Below, one piece after another: positions 1 to 8,467 of a stretch of DNA of 64,000 nucleotides. The translations under genes were made by a program, and so were the position numbers. The stretch is from an uncultured Porticoccus sp. (GTDB taxonomy: Bacteria > Pseudomonadota > Gammaproteobacteria > Pseudomonadales > Porticoccaceae). The notes under the pieces were generated by a model, which was not told the origin of the DNA, did not search any database, and was given only the letters and a program-made list of their open reading frames with translations. The stretch lies in assembly GCA_947259505.1 (NCBI GenBank), contig CAMYLT010000004.1:1-64000 (forward strand), in the 5' to 3' direction. The number at the start of each line of letters is the position of its first letter. Position 1 is the first letter of the stretch.

Positions 1-126
1 CGGATTACATCAACAAGTTTTACAACGCGGTACGGTTACACTCCAGCCTGGAGTATTTATCGCCGATGAAATATGAACAACAGTCTGGATAGAAAACACG
101 GTGTCCATTTTATCGGGGGAAGATCA
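1..126 (+). mobile_element. IS3-family insertion sequence, 3' end only
   Basis: The window opens inside an insertion sequence. It contains the last codons of an orfB-type transposase (3-92), then a terminal inverted repeat at 101-126. Read on the minus strand, that repeat starts TGATCTTCCCCC and ends GGACAC, which is the general form of IS3-family ends. The left end and most of the transposase lie outside the window, so completeness cannot be judged. The element stops directly against an integron attC remnant starting at 127, so it appears to have inserted into an attC site. The three bases ccg just after the end could be one copy of a target duplication, which cannot be confirmed without the other end. 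Confidence 0.72.
3..92 (+). CDS. IS3-family transposase orfB, C-terminal fragment (partial at window edge)
   Basis: Reading from position 3 gives a 29-residue C-terminus ending at TAG 90-92. It contains FYNAVRLHSSLEYLSP followed by KYE. This matches the conserved end of the DDE integrase domain of IS3-family transposases, where an RxHSxLgylSPxxyE pattern sits just after the catalytic glutamate. The 5' part is outside the window. The fragment is too short to place in an IS3 subgroup, and whether the full gene is intact is unknown. Confidence 0.75.
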   Translation, partial: DYINKFYNAVRLHSSLEYLSPMKYEQQSG

Positions 127-158
127 CCGCTAACGCGCCGCTGAACCAGACGTTATAC
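127..158 (+). repeat. attC recombination site remnant, disrupted by the IS
   Basis: This is the 3' part of an integron attC site left beside the IS end. It ends in the R' box GTTATAC at 152-158, the cleavage site that begins the next cassette. It shares the word CTAACGCGC with the complete attC at 461-533, placed similarly before the R' box. The 5' half (R'' and L'') is missing, which is what insertion of the IS into the site would produce. Recombination at this boundary is probably lost. Confidence 0.62.
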
Positions 159-175
159 GTCACAAGGTCTAAGCA

Positions 176-466
176 ATGAAGCAAGAGATCATTATTGGAG
201 TTTCTATTGCTGTGGCGGTAGCAGTCATTTTGGGAGTTAAGGTTTGGCTTCATAATCTACTGAAATTCAAAATGGACGAGAGTGCAATCTTGCAGTTCTT
301 TAAAGATTCTAAAGATAGCTACAAGTTTCGCAGTACAGAGGCAATATCAGCTGGCACTGAATTAGATGTGTCACGCGTAGCCCAAGTGTGCAGCAAGAGC
401 AGGGCTATAAAAAGAAATTCCAAAGAAAAAGAGTCATGGTGCTTAAAACAAACATCAAACGTATAA
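176..466 (+). CDS. integron gene-cassette protein, small, one N-terminal membrane segment
   Basis: This 96-residue protein is encoded inside a mobile integron cassette (about 153-527). Residues 5-26 are a strongly hydrophobic segment, probably a membrane anchor. The rest (about 33-96) is soluble, with FRSTEAISAGTELDVSRVA and a C-terminal KRNSKEKESWCL, which looks like a small winged-helix-like fold; that fold is an inference. The TAA stop (464-466) overlaps the R'' box of the downstream attC, typical of cassette genes. The start is the first ATG, 17 bases after the upstream R' box, a usual cassette layout. Expression would come from an upstream integron promoter or a cassette promoter. The function is unknown. 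Confidence 0.72.
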   Translation: MKQEIIIGVSIAVAVAVILGVKVWLHNLLKFKMDESAILQFFKDSKDSYKFRSTEAISAGTELDVSRVAQVCSKSRAIKRNSKEKESWCLKQTSNV

Positions 467-533
467 CAAGTAAAGGCAGCATCGCCCTGCGGGCTGGACG
501 CACTAACGCGCGCCCCTGCTTTGAGCGTTATCG
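461..533 (+). repeat. attC site of an integron gene cassette
   Basis: This is a complete attC-like element of 73 bases. The R'' box GTATAAC (461-467) faces the R' box GTTATCG (527-533), matching in five of seven positions as inverted repeats. Inside lie the L'' arm AAAGgCAG (472-479) and L' arm CTGCTTT (516-522). They pair perfectly except for one unpaired G at 476, the extrahelical base that sets strand choice by integron integrases. The R'' box overlaps the stop codon of the cassette gene. No second cassette follows in this direction, so this looks like the distal end of an array whose integrase would lie to the left. Confidence 0.72.
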
Positions 534-719
534 GGCCGAGGTACTCACGACTTGTAGACAGCAATCCGGCAGTAGCCGGGTATTTTCTTAGCCCTCCAAA
601 CCCACCTCCTTTTCGACCTTTCTTGAATAAAATAGTAGGCTCTAGCCTTTTTGAATTAAGCTCTTATCGGAGGCCAGCCCTCCCCCGCATGACAATGACC
701 TGGAGCGACACAACGCATC

Positions 720-1208
720 ATGTACAAAGTTTTATTAATCGTCGGCTTGCTGATCTGTCAGCTGGCAATGTCTGGCGAGCACTTTCTTGCGGACAGCGTG
801 CTGGTCGACAAGTCAGAGAGAAAGCTCTTCTTGCTTCGGGATGGGGTGAAGTTCCGAGAGTATTCCATCGCGTTGGGGCCCAGACCGCGTGGCCACAAAT
901 TGCATACTGGCGATGAGCGGACGCCCGAGGGACGTTATATTCTGGATTTTAAGGCTGAAAAAAGTGATTTTTACAAGGCTATCCATATTTCCTATCCTAA
1001 TGAGCAGGACATTAAGCGGGCTTTAGACATTGGAGCCACCCCCGGAGGGTCGATCATGATTCATGGCATGCCCAATAACACGACGATACCTCACGAGCTG
1101 ATTCAGAAGTTCAACTGGACCGATGGCTGTATTGCCCTGACCAATGAGGACATGGACGAAATTTGGTCGGCCATTAAGCCGGGGACACCCATTGATATTC
1201 TTCCCTAA
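720..1208 (+). CDS. L,D-transpeptidase (YkuD domain), short periplasmic type
   Basis: A 162-residue exported protein that is nearly all YkuD domain. Residues 1-18 form a signal peptide. The catalytic signature is visible: His115 in IMIHGMPN and the nucleophile Cys137 in TDGCIALTN, matching the family HG-x(n)-[ST]xGC pattern with Asp in place of the usual His before Gly-Cys. The family cross-links peptidoglycan stems through meso-diaminopimelate or attaches lipoproteins to them in the periplasm. It lies 29 bases before a second, larger L,D-transpeptidase on the same strand, so the two are probably co-transcribed. The ATG at 720 gives a clean signal peptide, but its GGAG-like site is rather far upstream. 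The actual substrate is unknown. Confidence 0.85.
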   Translation: MYKVLLIVGLLICQLAMSGEHFLADSVLVDKSERKLFLLRDGVKFREYSIALGPRPRGHKLHTGDERTPEGRYILDFKAEKSDFYKAIHISYPNEQDIKRALDIGATPGGSIMIHGMPNNTTIPHELIQKFNWTDGCIALTNEDMDEIWSAIKPGTPIDILP

Positions 1209-1237
1209 TGGCAGCCTGGCGGCCAATTCAGGCAACC

Positions 1238-2221
1238 ATGAAAAGAGTTAGCGTCTTTGGTCTTCTGTTATTGGGTCTTTGTTGCCTACCCTGCCTGGCC
1301 CAGAACCGGCATATCCTGACATCAGAGATCAACACTGATCTGGTTGGTCGCAACAGCAGTACCTACGTATCAAGAGAGGAGACGCTGATTGATGTCGCGG
1401 TAAGATATCAGTTGGGGTACAACATGATCCGCTCAGCAAACCCGGGTATTGATGCCTGGCTGCCTGATGACGGGAGCAGAGCGTTATTGCCGTTCAATGT
1501 TATTTTGCCGGATGCCCCACGGAAAGGGATCGTCATCAATACGGCGGAAATGCGCCTTTATTTTTACCGCAAGGATGAACAGAATTACAACACTGTGACG
1601 GTTTACCCCATCAGCGTGGGTCGCAGGGACTGGGCGACACCACTGACTGAAACACGCGTTACCCTGCGCATTGAGCACCCGCCCTGGTATCCCCCCGAAA
1701 GCATACGTGCGGAACACGCCGCCCGAGGTGATGTGCTGCCTAAAATCGTTCCCGCTGGCCCAGACAACCCCTTGGGTGATTATTTGCTGGCATTGGCTAT
1801 TCCCAGTTATTTAATCCACGGCACCAACAAACGCTTTGGCATCGGCATGCAGGTCACCCATGGCTGTATTCGCATGTACCCCGAACATATTGAAGAACTC
1901 TATAACCTCGTGTCGGTTAACACGCCTGTCACCATCGTCAATCAGCCCTATAAATTCGGCTGGAAAGACGAAATGCTTTATCTGGAAGTACATCACCCGC
2001 TGGAACTTGATGGCGTGGTACAGGAGGGAAACCGAACAGGTGTTGTCGATAAGCTGACGTCGATACTAGAGGAGCTGCCCGAAGTCCTGATCGACTGGAA
2101 CAGGGTCGACCGTGCAATAAAAAATGCTACAGGAGTGCCCGTGCTGGTGGGGATACAGCCACACTCACTGTCAGATTTTGAGTTTTACAGAAACCATATC
2201 CGATCAGACCGCTCAAACTGA
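1238..2221 (+). CDS. L,D-transpeptidase, ErfK/YbiS type with LysM-like N-terminus
   Basis: A 327-residue periplasmic L,D-transpeptidase. The start at 1238 is preferred over an upstream ATG at 1208 because it begins directly with the signal peptide MKRVSVFGLLLLGLCCLP. Residues about 45-90 resemble a degenerate LysM peptidoglycan-binding segment (EETLIDVAVRYQLGYNMI then ANPGIDAWLP). The YkuD domain carries His194 in LIHGTNK and the catalytic Cys210 in VTHGCIRMYP, a full match to the family signature. ErfK/YbiS/YcfS enzymes attach the C-terminal lysine of Lpp to peptidoglycan. The facing gene at 2245-2520 encodes an Lpp/OprI-like lipoprotein ending in lysine, a natural substrate candidate. Confidence 0.9.
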   Translation: MKRVSVFGLLLLGLCCLPCLAQNRHILTSEINTDLVGRNSSTYVSREETLIDVAVRYQLGYNMIRSANPGIDAWLPDDGSRALLPFNVILPDAPRKGIVINTAEMRLYFYRKDEQNYNTVTVYPISVGRRDWATPLTETRVTLRIEHPPWYPPESIRAEHAARGDVLPKIVPAGPDNPLGDYLLALAIPSYLIHGTNKRFGIGMQVTHGCIRMYPEHIEELYNLVSVNTPVTIVNQPYKFGWKDEMLYLEVHHPLELDGVVQEGNRTGVVDKLTSILEELPEVLIDWNRVDRAIKNATGVPVLVGIQPHSLSDFEFYRNHIRSDRSN

Positions 2222-2244
2222 CCGGATATGATTGAGCAAGCACG

Positions 2245-2520
2245 CTACTTTTCCATTGCCTTTTTAAAGGCCCGATCAATTTTCTCATTGGCCTCGTATG
2301 CTGATGTTTGTGCGGCATCAGCAGTACTTTGGGCATTGGCAGCAGCCTTATTTGCAGCATCAGCTGTACGCTGGGCATTGGCGGCAGCTTTATTCGCTTC
2401 GGCAGCAGAACGCTGAGCTTCCTCGGCCATTGCCCTGACCTCGTCTACCGATGAATTGCTTGCACAACCTGTGACAGCCACTAAAACCAGAACAGGTAAT
2501 AACTTGACTAAAAATTTCAT
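2245..2520 (-). CDS. Lpp/OprI-like alanine-rich outer-membrane lipoprotein
   Basis: A 91-residue lipoprotein. The lipobox VTGC puts the lipidated cysteine at residue 19. The mature part is an alanine-rich heptad-repeat helix (EANKAAANAQRTADAANKAA and a second similar copy) that should form a coiled-coil trimer. It ends in AMEK: a C-terminal lysine is what L,D-transpeptidases link to diaminopimelate in Lpp and OprI. The start at 2520 is chosen because a GGAAGGAGAG ribosome site lies just upstream and because the longer reading adds residues before the signal peptide. The role inferred is tethering the outer membrane to the cell wall, together with the convergent L,D-transpeptidase. Confidence 0.85.
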   Translation of the reverse strand: MKFLVKLLPVLVLVAVTGCASNSSVDEVRAMAEEAQRSAAEANKAAANAQRTADAANKAAANAQSTADAAQTSAYEANEKIDRAFKKAMEK

Positions 2521-2721
2521 GAAGCTCTCCTTCCCAAAGAAAATATAAAGACTTACAGACAGAATCACTGCTTTTTGAGTATGGATGCAGGAATTAGGAG
2601 TTGCAAATCCTGTTAGTTATCAACTTGATTTGAATTAATTATCAGCATGATTCTCCCCCAAACAATCACGGCGCCATCATTCAGATTATCGCCACGCTAC
2701 CTGTTTGACTTACAGAGGGGA

Positions 2722-3912
2722 TTACCCGCCGAGCTCGCTGACCTTGCGCTGGCGATAAGCCTTGGCAGCGGGAGGAACCCGGGTACCATTGCCGGTTTCC
2801 AGCCATTGTCTGATGCGACTGGCGTCGCCAACGGGGGAGCGTTTGCCGAAAGAATCCAGTAGCACCACGACCAGAGGACGGTTGTTGATGTTGGTGAACA
2901 TGACGAGGCAACGACCCGCTTCATTGTTGAAGCCAGTCTTGGTGAGTTGGATATTCCAGCTGTCATTCTGTAACAGGGGGTTGGTGTTGTAGAACGCCAG
3001 GGTATAGCGCGGCTTGGAGAAGTGCATATCTTTTTTCTGGGTCGTGCTCAATTCTTTGATCAGCGCATACCGCGCTGCGGCTTGCACCATCAGGGTTAAA
3101 TCCTGGGCGCTGGAAACATTCTGTTCTGACAGCCCGGTGGGTTCAACAAAACGGGTGTGCTCCATGCCCAGCGCCCTTGCCTTGGTATTCATGGCGGCGA
3201 TAAAGGCGTCATAGCCACCCGCATAGTGATGGGCAAGAGAGGCGGCAGCGCGGTTTTCCGACGACATCAACGTCATCAGCAGCATATCGCGCCGGGAAAC
3301 GACGCTACCGATACGCAGGCGTGAAAATACGTTTTTCAATTCCCGGGTCTGGTCTATCTGCACCGAAATCTTTTCATCCAGTGACTGATTCGCGTCCAGC
3401 ACCACCATGGCCGTCATCAGCTTGCTGATTGATGCGATGGCTACCACCGCATCAGCATTGTGCGAATACAGCACTTCATCGGTGAGGGTATCGGTGACCA
3501 TGGCATTTACCGACGCCAGTTCCAGACGAGAGGAGTCGCGAGTCGCCCATCTGAGACGCCCTTTCCCTGTAGTCCCGACGTTACTGCTTGCGCCCGAGTT
3601 GGAGAGGGTGTTGGTTCCACTGCTCGCTGGAAGCCTGAGAACAGCGCCCTTTTTTAGCAAATCAGTTTTGTTGTGGAGAAATGCGCTGGGATTGGCCAGT
3701 TTAATGGCCAATATGGTCTGAGCCATGCTGGCACCAGCTGGGCGGGCTCTCTGGGCGATACTCCAGAGCGTATCACCACTGACAACATGGTATTCACCAT
3801 CGTCCATGGGGAGCACCGGGTGGGCCACTGGTGCAAATGTCGCCGGCGCTTGCGCGTGGGTGGCCAGCGTCAGAAGCAAGGCAAAAAGCATAACTGGGAA
3901 ACGAAATGTCAC
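2722..3912 (-). CDS. D-alanyl-D-alanine endopeptidase (peptidase S11, PBP7-like) with LysM domain
   Basis: A 396-residue exported serine peptidase. A signal peptide (about 1-22) is followed by a FimV-type LysM domain (39-95, with YHVVSGDTLWSIAQRA), a serine/glycine linker, and a low-molecular-weight PBP domain. Its active-site motifs are SISK (161-164), SEN (218-220) and KTG (325-327). S11 enzymes of this type hydrolyse D,D-cross-links or trim D-Ala from stem peptides in the periplasm. The N-terminal LysM is extra compared with classical PBP7 and should hold the enzyme on glycan. The GTG at 3910-3912 is favoured because it has AGAGAG upstream and starts the signal peptide; an upstream start at 3981 would add 23 unlikely residues. 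Confidence 0.82.
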   Translation of the reverse strand: MTFRFPVMLFALLLTLATHAQAPATFAPVAHPVLPMDDGEYHVVSGDTLWSIAQRARPAGASMAQTILAIKLANPSAFLHNKTDLLKKGAVLRLPASSGTNTLSNSGASSNVGTTGKGRLRWATRDSSRLELASVNAMVTDTLTDEVLYSHNADAVVAIASISKLMTAMVVLDANQSLDEKISVQIDQTRELKNVFSRLRIGSVVSRRDMLLMTLMSSENRAAASLAHHYAGGYDAFIAAMNTKARALGMEHTRFVEPTGLSEQNVSSAQDLTLMVQAAARYALIKELSTTQKKDMHFSKPRYTLAFYNTNPLLQNDSWNIQLTKTGFNNEAGRCLVMFTNINNRPLVVVLLDSFGKRSPVGDASRIRQWLETGNGTRVPPAAKAYRQRKVSELGG

Positions 3913-4105
3913 ACAAAACTCTCTGCTGTTAAAATTCTCTGCTATTGAAGAACCCAAGCGCCATCTAGCTACTTTTACCACAGTGATTCTAGTACAATTT
4001 CTTTCACTTTAAATCAGGCAGCGGCATTGTTCGCTAATGTATTTTCCCATGATTGGTTCCGGTCAACGCATCTGAACACCCCTCTTCATATTCCCATCCG
4101 TCATT

Positions 4106-7100
4106 GTGAAGCATGCAGCCCATGTGTGGACTCACGACGATACGCCTATGCTGAAAAATGGTGATCAGACAGTGCCGACCAACCGTTACGATCATCCCGA
4201 CAAGAGTGTAGGCAAACTCAAAAATTCCCTCGCGACACCCCGCGGAGGCCGCCGTGGTGCACGCCCGAAGAACGCGTGGTATCGACCCAGCCTGCTAAAG
4301 GTCATTCTTCTCCTGGTACCGCTGGCACTGGTGTTGGGGGCCTGGTTCGAAGCCGAAACATCTACCCTGCAATCGCGATTACTGTCGGACTATGCAGGGC
4401 GACTCACCTACCAACTGCAGCCAGGTCTAACTAATGCGGTGCGCTATCCGCGTCAGGGTCCGTTCGACGAGCGTTTGGGCTATGTACGGCTGCCAATGCT
4501 GCTCCCGAGGCTTCAGGTCTATGGTATGCAGGTGGAAAAGAGAGCAGTTTTCTCGCCGGAATTGCTGCGCTACACGGATGCGGGCTTCAATCCCCCCTAC
4601 AGGGAAAAGTCCCAAGTCGGTTTGACCATTCTCGACAGTGAGCAACAGCCCTTGTTCCGCTTTCGCTATCCCCGTCGAGGCTACGCAGAATTCAAACAGA
4701 TTCCCGACCCGGTGGTGAACGCGCTGCTGTTCATTGAAAACCGCGACCTGCTGGATGAACGGAAGATTCACGCCAACCCGGCTGTGGACTGGAGCCGATT
4801 TCTGAAGGCGGCATTGTTCAAGGTGGGCGACGCCATCAACGTGGATACCCCGTCCATGGGCGGCAGCACTCTCGCGACCCAGATCGAGAAATACCGCCAT
4901 TCCGAGGACGGCGTGACCGCTTCGATAGAGGAGAAGCTGCGCCAGATAGCCTCCGCCAGTGTACGGATTTACCAGCAAGGTGCCGATACCCTGCCTGCAC
5001 GGCGCGCCCTGATAAGGGAATACCTCAATACCGTACCCTTGGCGGCTGCGCCAGGCTACGGCGAGGTAAATGGTATCGGTGACGGGCTTTACGTGTGGTT
5101 TGGTGCCGATTTCGACCGGGCCAACGAATTGTTGTCGCAGGTTCAGCCAGAAGGGGCCCTGCTCAATGAGCAGGGCCTGGCTCTGCGACAGGTGACCGCC
5201 CTGATGATCGCTCACCGGAGACCTTCCCATTATTTGCTTCAGAACCGTGAGGTTCTGGCACGACTGACCGATTCCTACCTGCGCCTGCTAGGGCGCAACG
5301 GCGCAATCGGGCACGACATGATGGAGGCTGCATTGGGCCAGCAACTGTCGTTCCGCGAATTTCGCCAGTCCCCGGCGGTACAGGTGAACACAACCAACAA
5401 GGGGGCGAACGTCGTTCGCAATCGTCTGGTATCCCTACTGAACACCACCCTCTACGACCTAGACCGATTCGATCTTATCGCCCATACCTCCCTGAACAAT
5501 GCGCTACAGGAACAGGTGACCAGCCACTTGCGCAGTCTGCGGGACGAAGCGGTGGCACAGCAGAACGGTCTGGTAGGAGAATACCTGCTGCGACCGGGCC
5601 AGAGCGGGAGTCTGCACTACAGCTTCACCCTGTTCGAACGCACCGCGGGCGGCAACCAGGTGCGGGTACAGACCGACAACACCAATATTCCCTTCGATAT
5701 CAACGAAGGCAGCAAACTGGAACTGGGTTCCACCGCCAAGCTGCGGGTACTGGCCAGCTACCTGGGCATCATGGCGGAACTGCACCAACGCTTCGCCGCC
5801 ATACCGGTGGACGACCTGGCGTCATTGCGTGACCCGGCGCGGGACCCTCTATCGCGCTGGGTGCTGGAACAGCTGATCGCAACGCCCGACCTGAGCCTGA
5901 CGGACCTGTTGCAGCGCGCCCTCGACCGCCGCTATTCCGCCAGCCCGGCGGAAGGGTTCTTCACCGGTGGTGGCCGCCACACTTTTGGTAACTTCAAGCC
6001 CGAGGACAACGGCCGTGTTCCCAGTGTCCGTGAAGCCCTGCGGGAGTCCATCAATCTGCCGTTTGTACGCATCCTGCGGGATGTCATCAGCTACATCACC
6101 TACCTGCAATGGAGTGATGTGGACCGGGTTCTGAAAGATGACAGCGATGATCGCCGCCAGGAAGTGCTGGCCCGCTTTATCGACCGCGAAGGCGCCGTAT
6201 TCCTGCAGCGGTTTTGGACGAAATACCAGAACAAGACCTCGGCGAATCGACTGGATATTTTGCTGAGCGGCTTCAAACCCACCCCGGTACGGCTGGCGGT
6301 GGTGTATCGCTACCTGTTCCCCGAGAGAGATGAAGCTGATCTTGCCGCGTTTCTGAAGGAGCGGATGCCGCAGCAGTCGGTGCCAGCAAAGACCGTCCAT
6401 TCGCTGTTCAAACAATACGCCCCGGACGCCTTCAACCTGCAGGACCAGGGCTACCTGGCCCGGCTGCATCCACTGGAACTCTGGTTGCTGGGCTATCTGG
6501 AGCGCAGCGGCGAAGCCAGCTTCAACAGCGCGCTGGAAGCGAGCAGAGAACAGCGCCGACAGGTCTACAATTGGCTGTTGCGCACCAAAGCCAAAAACGC
6601 CCGCGACAGCCGTGTCCGTACCATGCTGGAACTGGAGGCATTCTCTGAGCTACAGCGGCGCTGGAAACAACTGGGCTATCCCTTCAACTATTTGGTGCCA
6701 TCCTTGGCCAGCGCCTTGGGCAGTTCTGGCGATCGTCCCGCCGCGTTGGCAGAACTGATGGGCATCATCCTTAACGACGGCCAGCGCATGCCGGTTCACC
6801 GCATCAACCGGCTGGCATTTGCGACCGATACGCCCTACGAAATCAGCCTGGTCGTGACGCTGCAAGAACCCGAACAGGTAATGTACCCGGAGGTGGCACA
6901 GGCACTCAAGCTGGCGTTGGCGGAGGTAGTCAAAAAAGGCACCGCCCGGCGCTTGCAGGGGGTATTCCACCACACCGATGGTTCGGCCCTGGAGGTGGGG
7001 GGAAAGACCGGCACTGGCGATAACCGACTGGTGACCATGACGGGCGGCCAGAAGGTTAAATCCCGCTCCCTCAGCCGAACCGCCACCCTGGTGTTCTACC

Positions 7101-7258
7101 TCGGCGACGACCATTTCGGCACCCTGACCGCGTTTGTGCCCGGCAGCGATGCGAAGGAATTCAAATTCACCTCTGCCCTGCCGGCCCAAGTTCTGAAAGG
7201 CATGGCGCGGATTCTGGAACCCTACCTACAGCGGACTGAAACCCCGCGTCAGGAATAG
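4106..7258 (+). CDS. class A penicillin-binding-protein-like transglycosylase (GT51), 1050 aa
   Basis: A bifunctional-type peptidoglycan synthase. A basic cytoplasmic N-terminus (1-60) precedes one membrane anchor (62-80). The GT51 domain shows LLFIENRD with the catalytic-type Glu211, GGSTLATQ (252-259) and REYLN (304-308). The transpeptidase-like part shows STAK (542-545), SIN (648-650) and KTGTGDN (967-973), so all three PBP motifs are present. At 1050 residues it is longer than typical PBP1A/1B, with extra helical sequence between the SxN and KTG motifs (about 660-930). The start could instead be Met15. It may act in a specialised wall-synthesis role beside the D,D-endopeptidase and L,D-transpeptidases; that link is inference from position. 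Confidence 0.82.
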   Translation: MKHAAHVWTHDDTPMLKNGDQTVPTNRYDHPDKSVGKLKNSLATPRGGRRGARPKNAWYRPSLLKVILLLVPLALVLGAWFEAETSTLQSRLLSDYAGRLTYQLQPGLTNAVRYPRQGPFDERLGYVRLPMLLPRLQVYGMQVEKRAVFSPELLRYTDAGFNPPYREKSQVGLTILDSEQQPLFRFRYPRRGYAEFKQIPDPVVNALLFIENRDLLDERKIHANPAVDWSRFLKAALFKVGDAINVDTPSMGGSTLATQIEKYRHSEDGVTASIEEKLRQIASASVRIYQQGADTLPARRALIREYLNTVPLAAAPGYGEVNGIGDGLYVWFGADFDRANELLSQVQPEGALLNEQGLALRQVTALMIAHRRPSHYLLQNREVLARLTDSYLRLLGRNGAIGHDMMEAALGQQLSFREFRQSPAVQVNTTNKGANVVRNRLVSLLNTTLYDLDRFDLIAHTSLNNALQEQVTSHLRSLRDEAVAQQNGLVGEYLLRPGQSGSLHYSFTLFERTAGGNQVRVQTDNTNIPFDINEGSKLELGSTAKLRVLASYLGIMAELHQRFAAIPVDDLASLRDPARDPLSRWVLEQLIATPDLSLTDLLQRALDRRYSASPAEGFFTGGGRHTFGNFKPEDNGRVPSVREALRESINLPFVRILRDVISYITYLQWSDVDRVLKDDSDDRRQEVLARFIDREGAVFLQRFWTKYQNKTSANRLDILLSGFKPTPVRLAVVYRYLFPERDEADLAAFLKERMPQQSVPAKTVHSLFKQYAPDAFNLQDQGYLARLHPLELWLLGYLERSGEASFNSALEASREQRRQVYNWLLRTKAKNARDSRVRTMLELEAFSELQRRWKQLGYPFNYLVPSLASALGSSGDRPAALAELMGIILNDGQRMPVHRINRLAFATDTPYEISLVVTLQEPEQVMYPEVAQALKLALAEVVKKGTARRLQGVFHHTDGSALEVGGKTGTGDNRLVTMTGGQKVKSRSLSRTATLVFYLGDDHFGTLTAFVPGSDAKEFKFTSALPAQVLKGMARILEPYLQRTETPRQE

Positions 7259-7366
7259 CCCTCCGGGCCCGCGCTCGACAATGTTTCCAGCGTTACCACG
7301 CTTGGCGGTTGGGTCGGCAGTTACCCGACGCAGATCACGCAACTATCTGAGTAAATCCTGCCGACG

Positions 7367-8467
7367 CTACCTCTGATAAGCGCGCGTTTCATCAATCAAC
7401 TGCTGCAACCACTGCATATAGGGCGTGCCGCCGGTGCCGCGGTGGTCGCTGACGTGGGCATTGATATAGCTCTCGGCCCAGTGCAGGTGCTGCTCGCGGA
7501 ACAGCGCCAGGTTTTCCAACACGGCGTTAAAGGGTTCTGGTTCGGCTAGGCTGTTGAGCGGCGTCAGGCGCTCCAGTTCTTCGATGATCAGTCTGTGCCC
7601 TGCGGGCATATAGTGGCGCATATCGCGTAGATGGTTGGTCAGCGCGCTGGGCTTGTGGGGGATTTTCAGCAGCGCCACCAGGCTGGGAATGATGGAACTC
7701 TGCGCCCCAGTTTCACCACGTTGACTGAGGGGTACCTGGTTAACGCCTTCGTAACTCACATCCTCAAAGAAGCGGATATAGGGGCGAAAGGCGCGGAAGT
7801 AGAGTTCAGGGGACATATGCTCCGGTATGCGCCGCAACACCTGTAACTGCTTTTCCAGACAATCGGCGATCTGCCACAGCGCGGCATTGATGCTCTCTGC
7901 GCACCAATGCTCCAGCATTAGCACCAGCGCCCGGAAGATTTCCGCGGCCAGCACTTCGATTTCCACATGCACGAGAATAAACCAGTGCTCATCGTAGAGT
8001 TCGACAAAGTTCTGCAATGTGTCGATATTGCCCAGAGCGATGGGGCCATGGGGGTCAAGCCGGTACCAGTTGTAGAGGGCGTAGCCATCGTAGGAGAGAA
8101 TCGGTGGTCGATCCAGCCGTTCACAGGCCTTCACCAGCGGCACGGCGATATTGGCAGGCAATGAATGACAGGGCGGCTGGCCGATCTGGTTGATATAGCC
8201 AGAGGCGATAAAGCCCAGACGTACATAGTAGAGGCGCAGTTCGGCGTCTGCTGCCTGGCAGTCAGCGGCGTCAAATTCGGGAAAATGGCAGCCCTTCAGA
8301 TACTCGCGGGCACCGGGCTGGGTGAGCAGTTGCGGCAGGCGTCGGCCAATATCATCCAACATGTCATAGGGTGATCCCATCGGGAAGCGGGTCAGCGGAT
8401 CGGGCTCGGGCAACAGGCCACGCTTGACGATAGAACCCTGCAATTGCGACAGCAGCGCTTGGTACAT
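7367..8467 (-). CDS. indoleamine 2,3-dioxygenase-like haem protein
   Basis: A 366-residue protein of the IDO fold. The diagnostic blocks appear in order: SLPANIAVPLV (102-112), PPILSYDGYALYNWYRLDP (121-139), GETGAQSS (251-258), MRHYMPAGHR (283-292) and GTGGTPYM (344-351). His327 or His329 in FREQHLHWAESY lies where the proximal haem ligand is found in IDO. The family opens the indole ring of tryptophan to N-formylkynurenine, but bacterial members are often uncharacterised and some relatives have other indole substrates (for example PrnB). No kynurenine-pathway genes are adjacent, so the substrate is open. It is divergent from an EthD-like gene 245 bases away. Confidence 0.82.
   Translation of the reverse strand: MYQALLSQLQGSIVKRGLLPEPDPLTRFPMGSPYDMLDDIGRRLPQLLTQPGAREYLKGCHFPEFDAADCQAADAELRLYYVRLGFIASGYINQIGQPPCHSLPANIAVPLVKACERLDRPPILSYDGYALYNWYRLDPHGPIALGNIDTLQNFVELYDEHWFILVHVEIEVLAAEIFRALVLMLEHWCAESINAALWQIADCLEKQLQVLRRIPEHMSPELYFRAFRPYIRFFEDVSYEGVNQVPLSQRGETGAQSSIIPSLVALLKIPHKPSALTNHLRDMRHYMPAGHRLIIEELERLTPLNSLAEPEPFNAVLENLALFREQHLHWAESYINAHVSDHRGTGGTPYMQWLQQLIDETRAYQR

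Noticed and set aside
388-916. Open frames 388-591 and 521-916 overlapping the cassette and attC
   Set aside because: They run through attC and into the L,D-transpeptidase gene in other frames, have no ribosome site and give no protein-like sequence.
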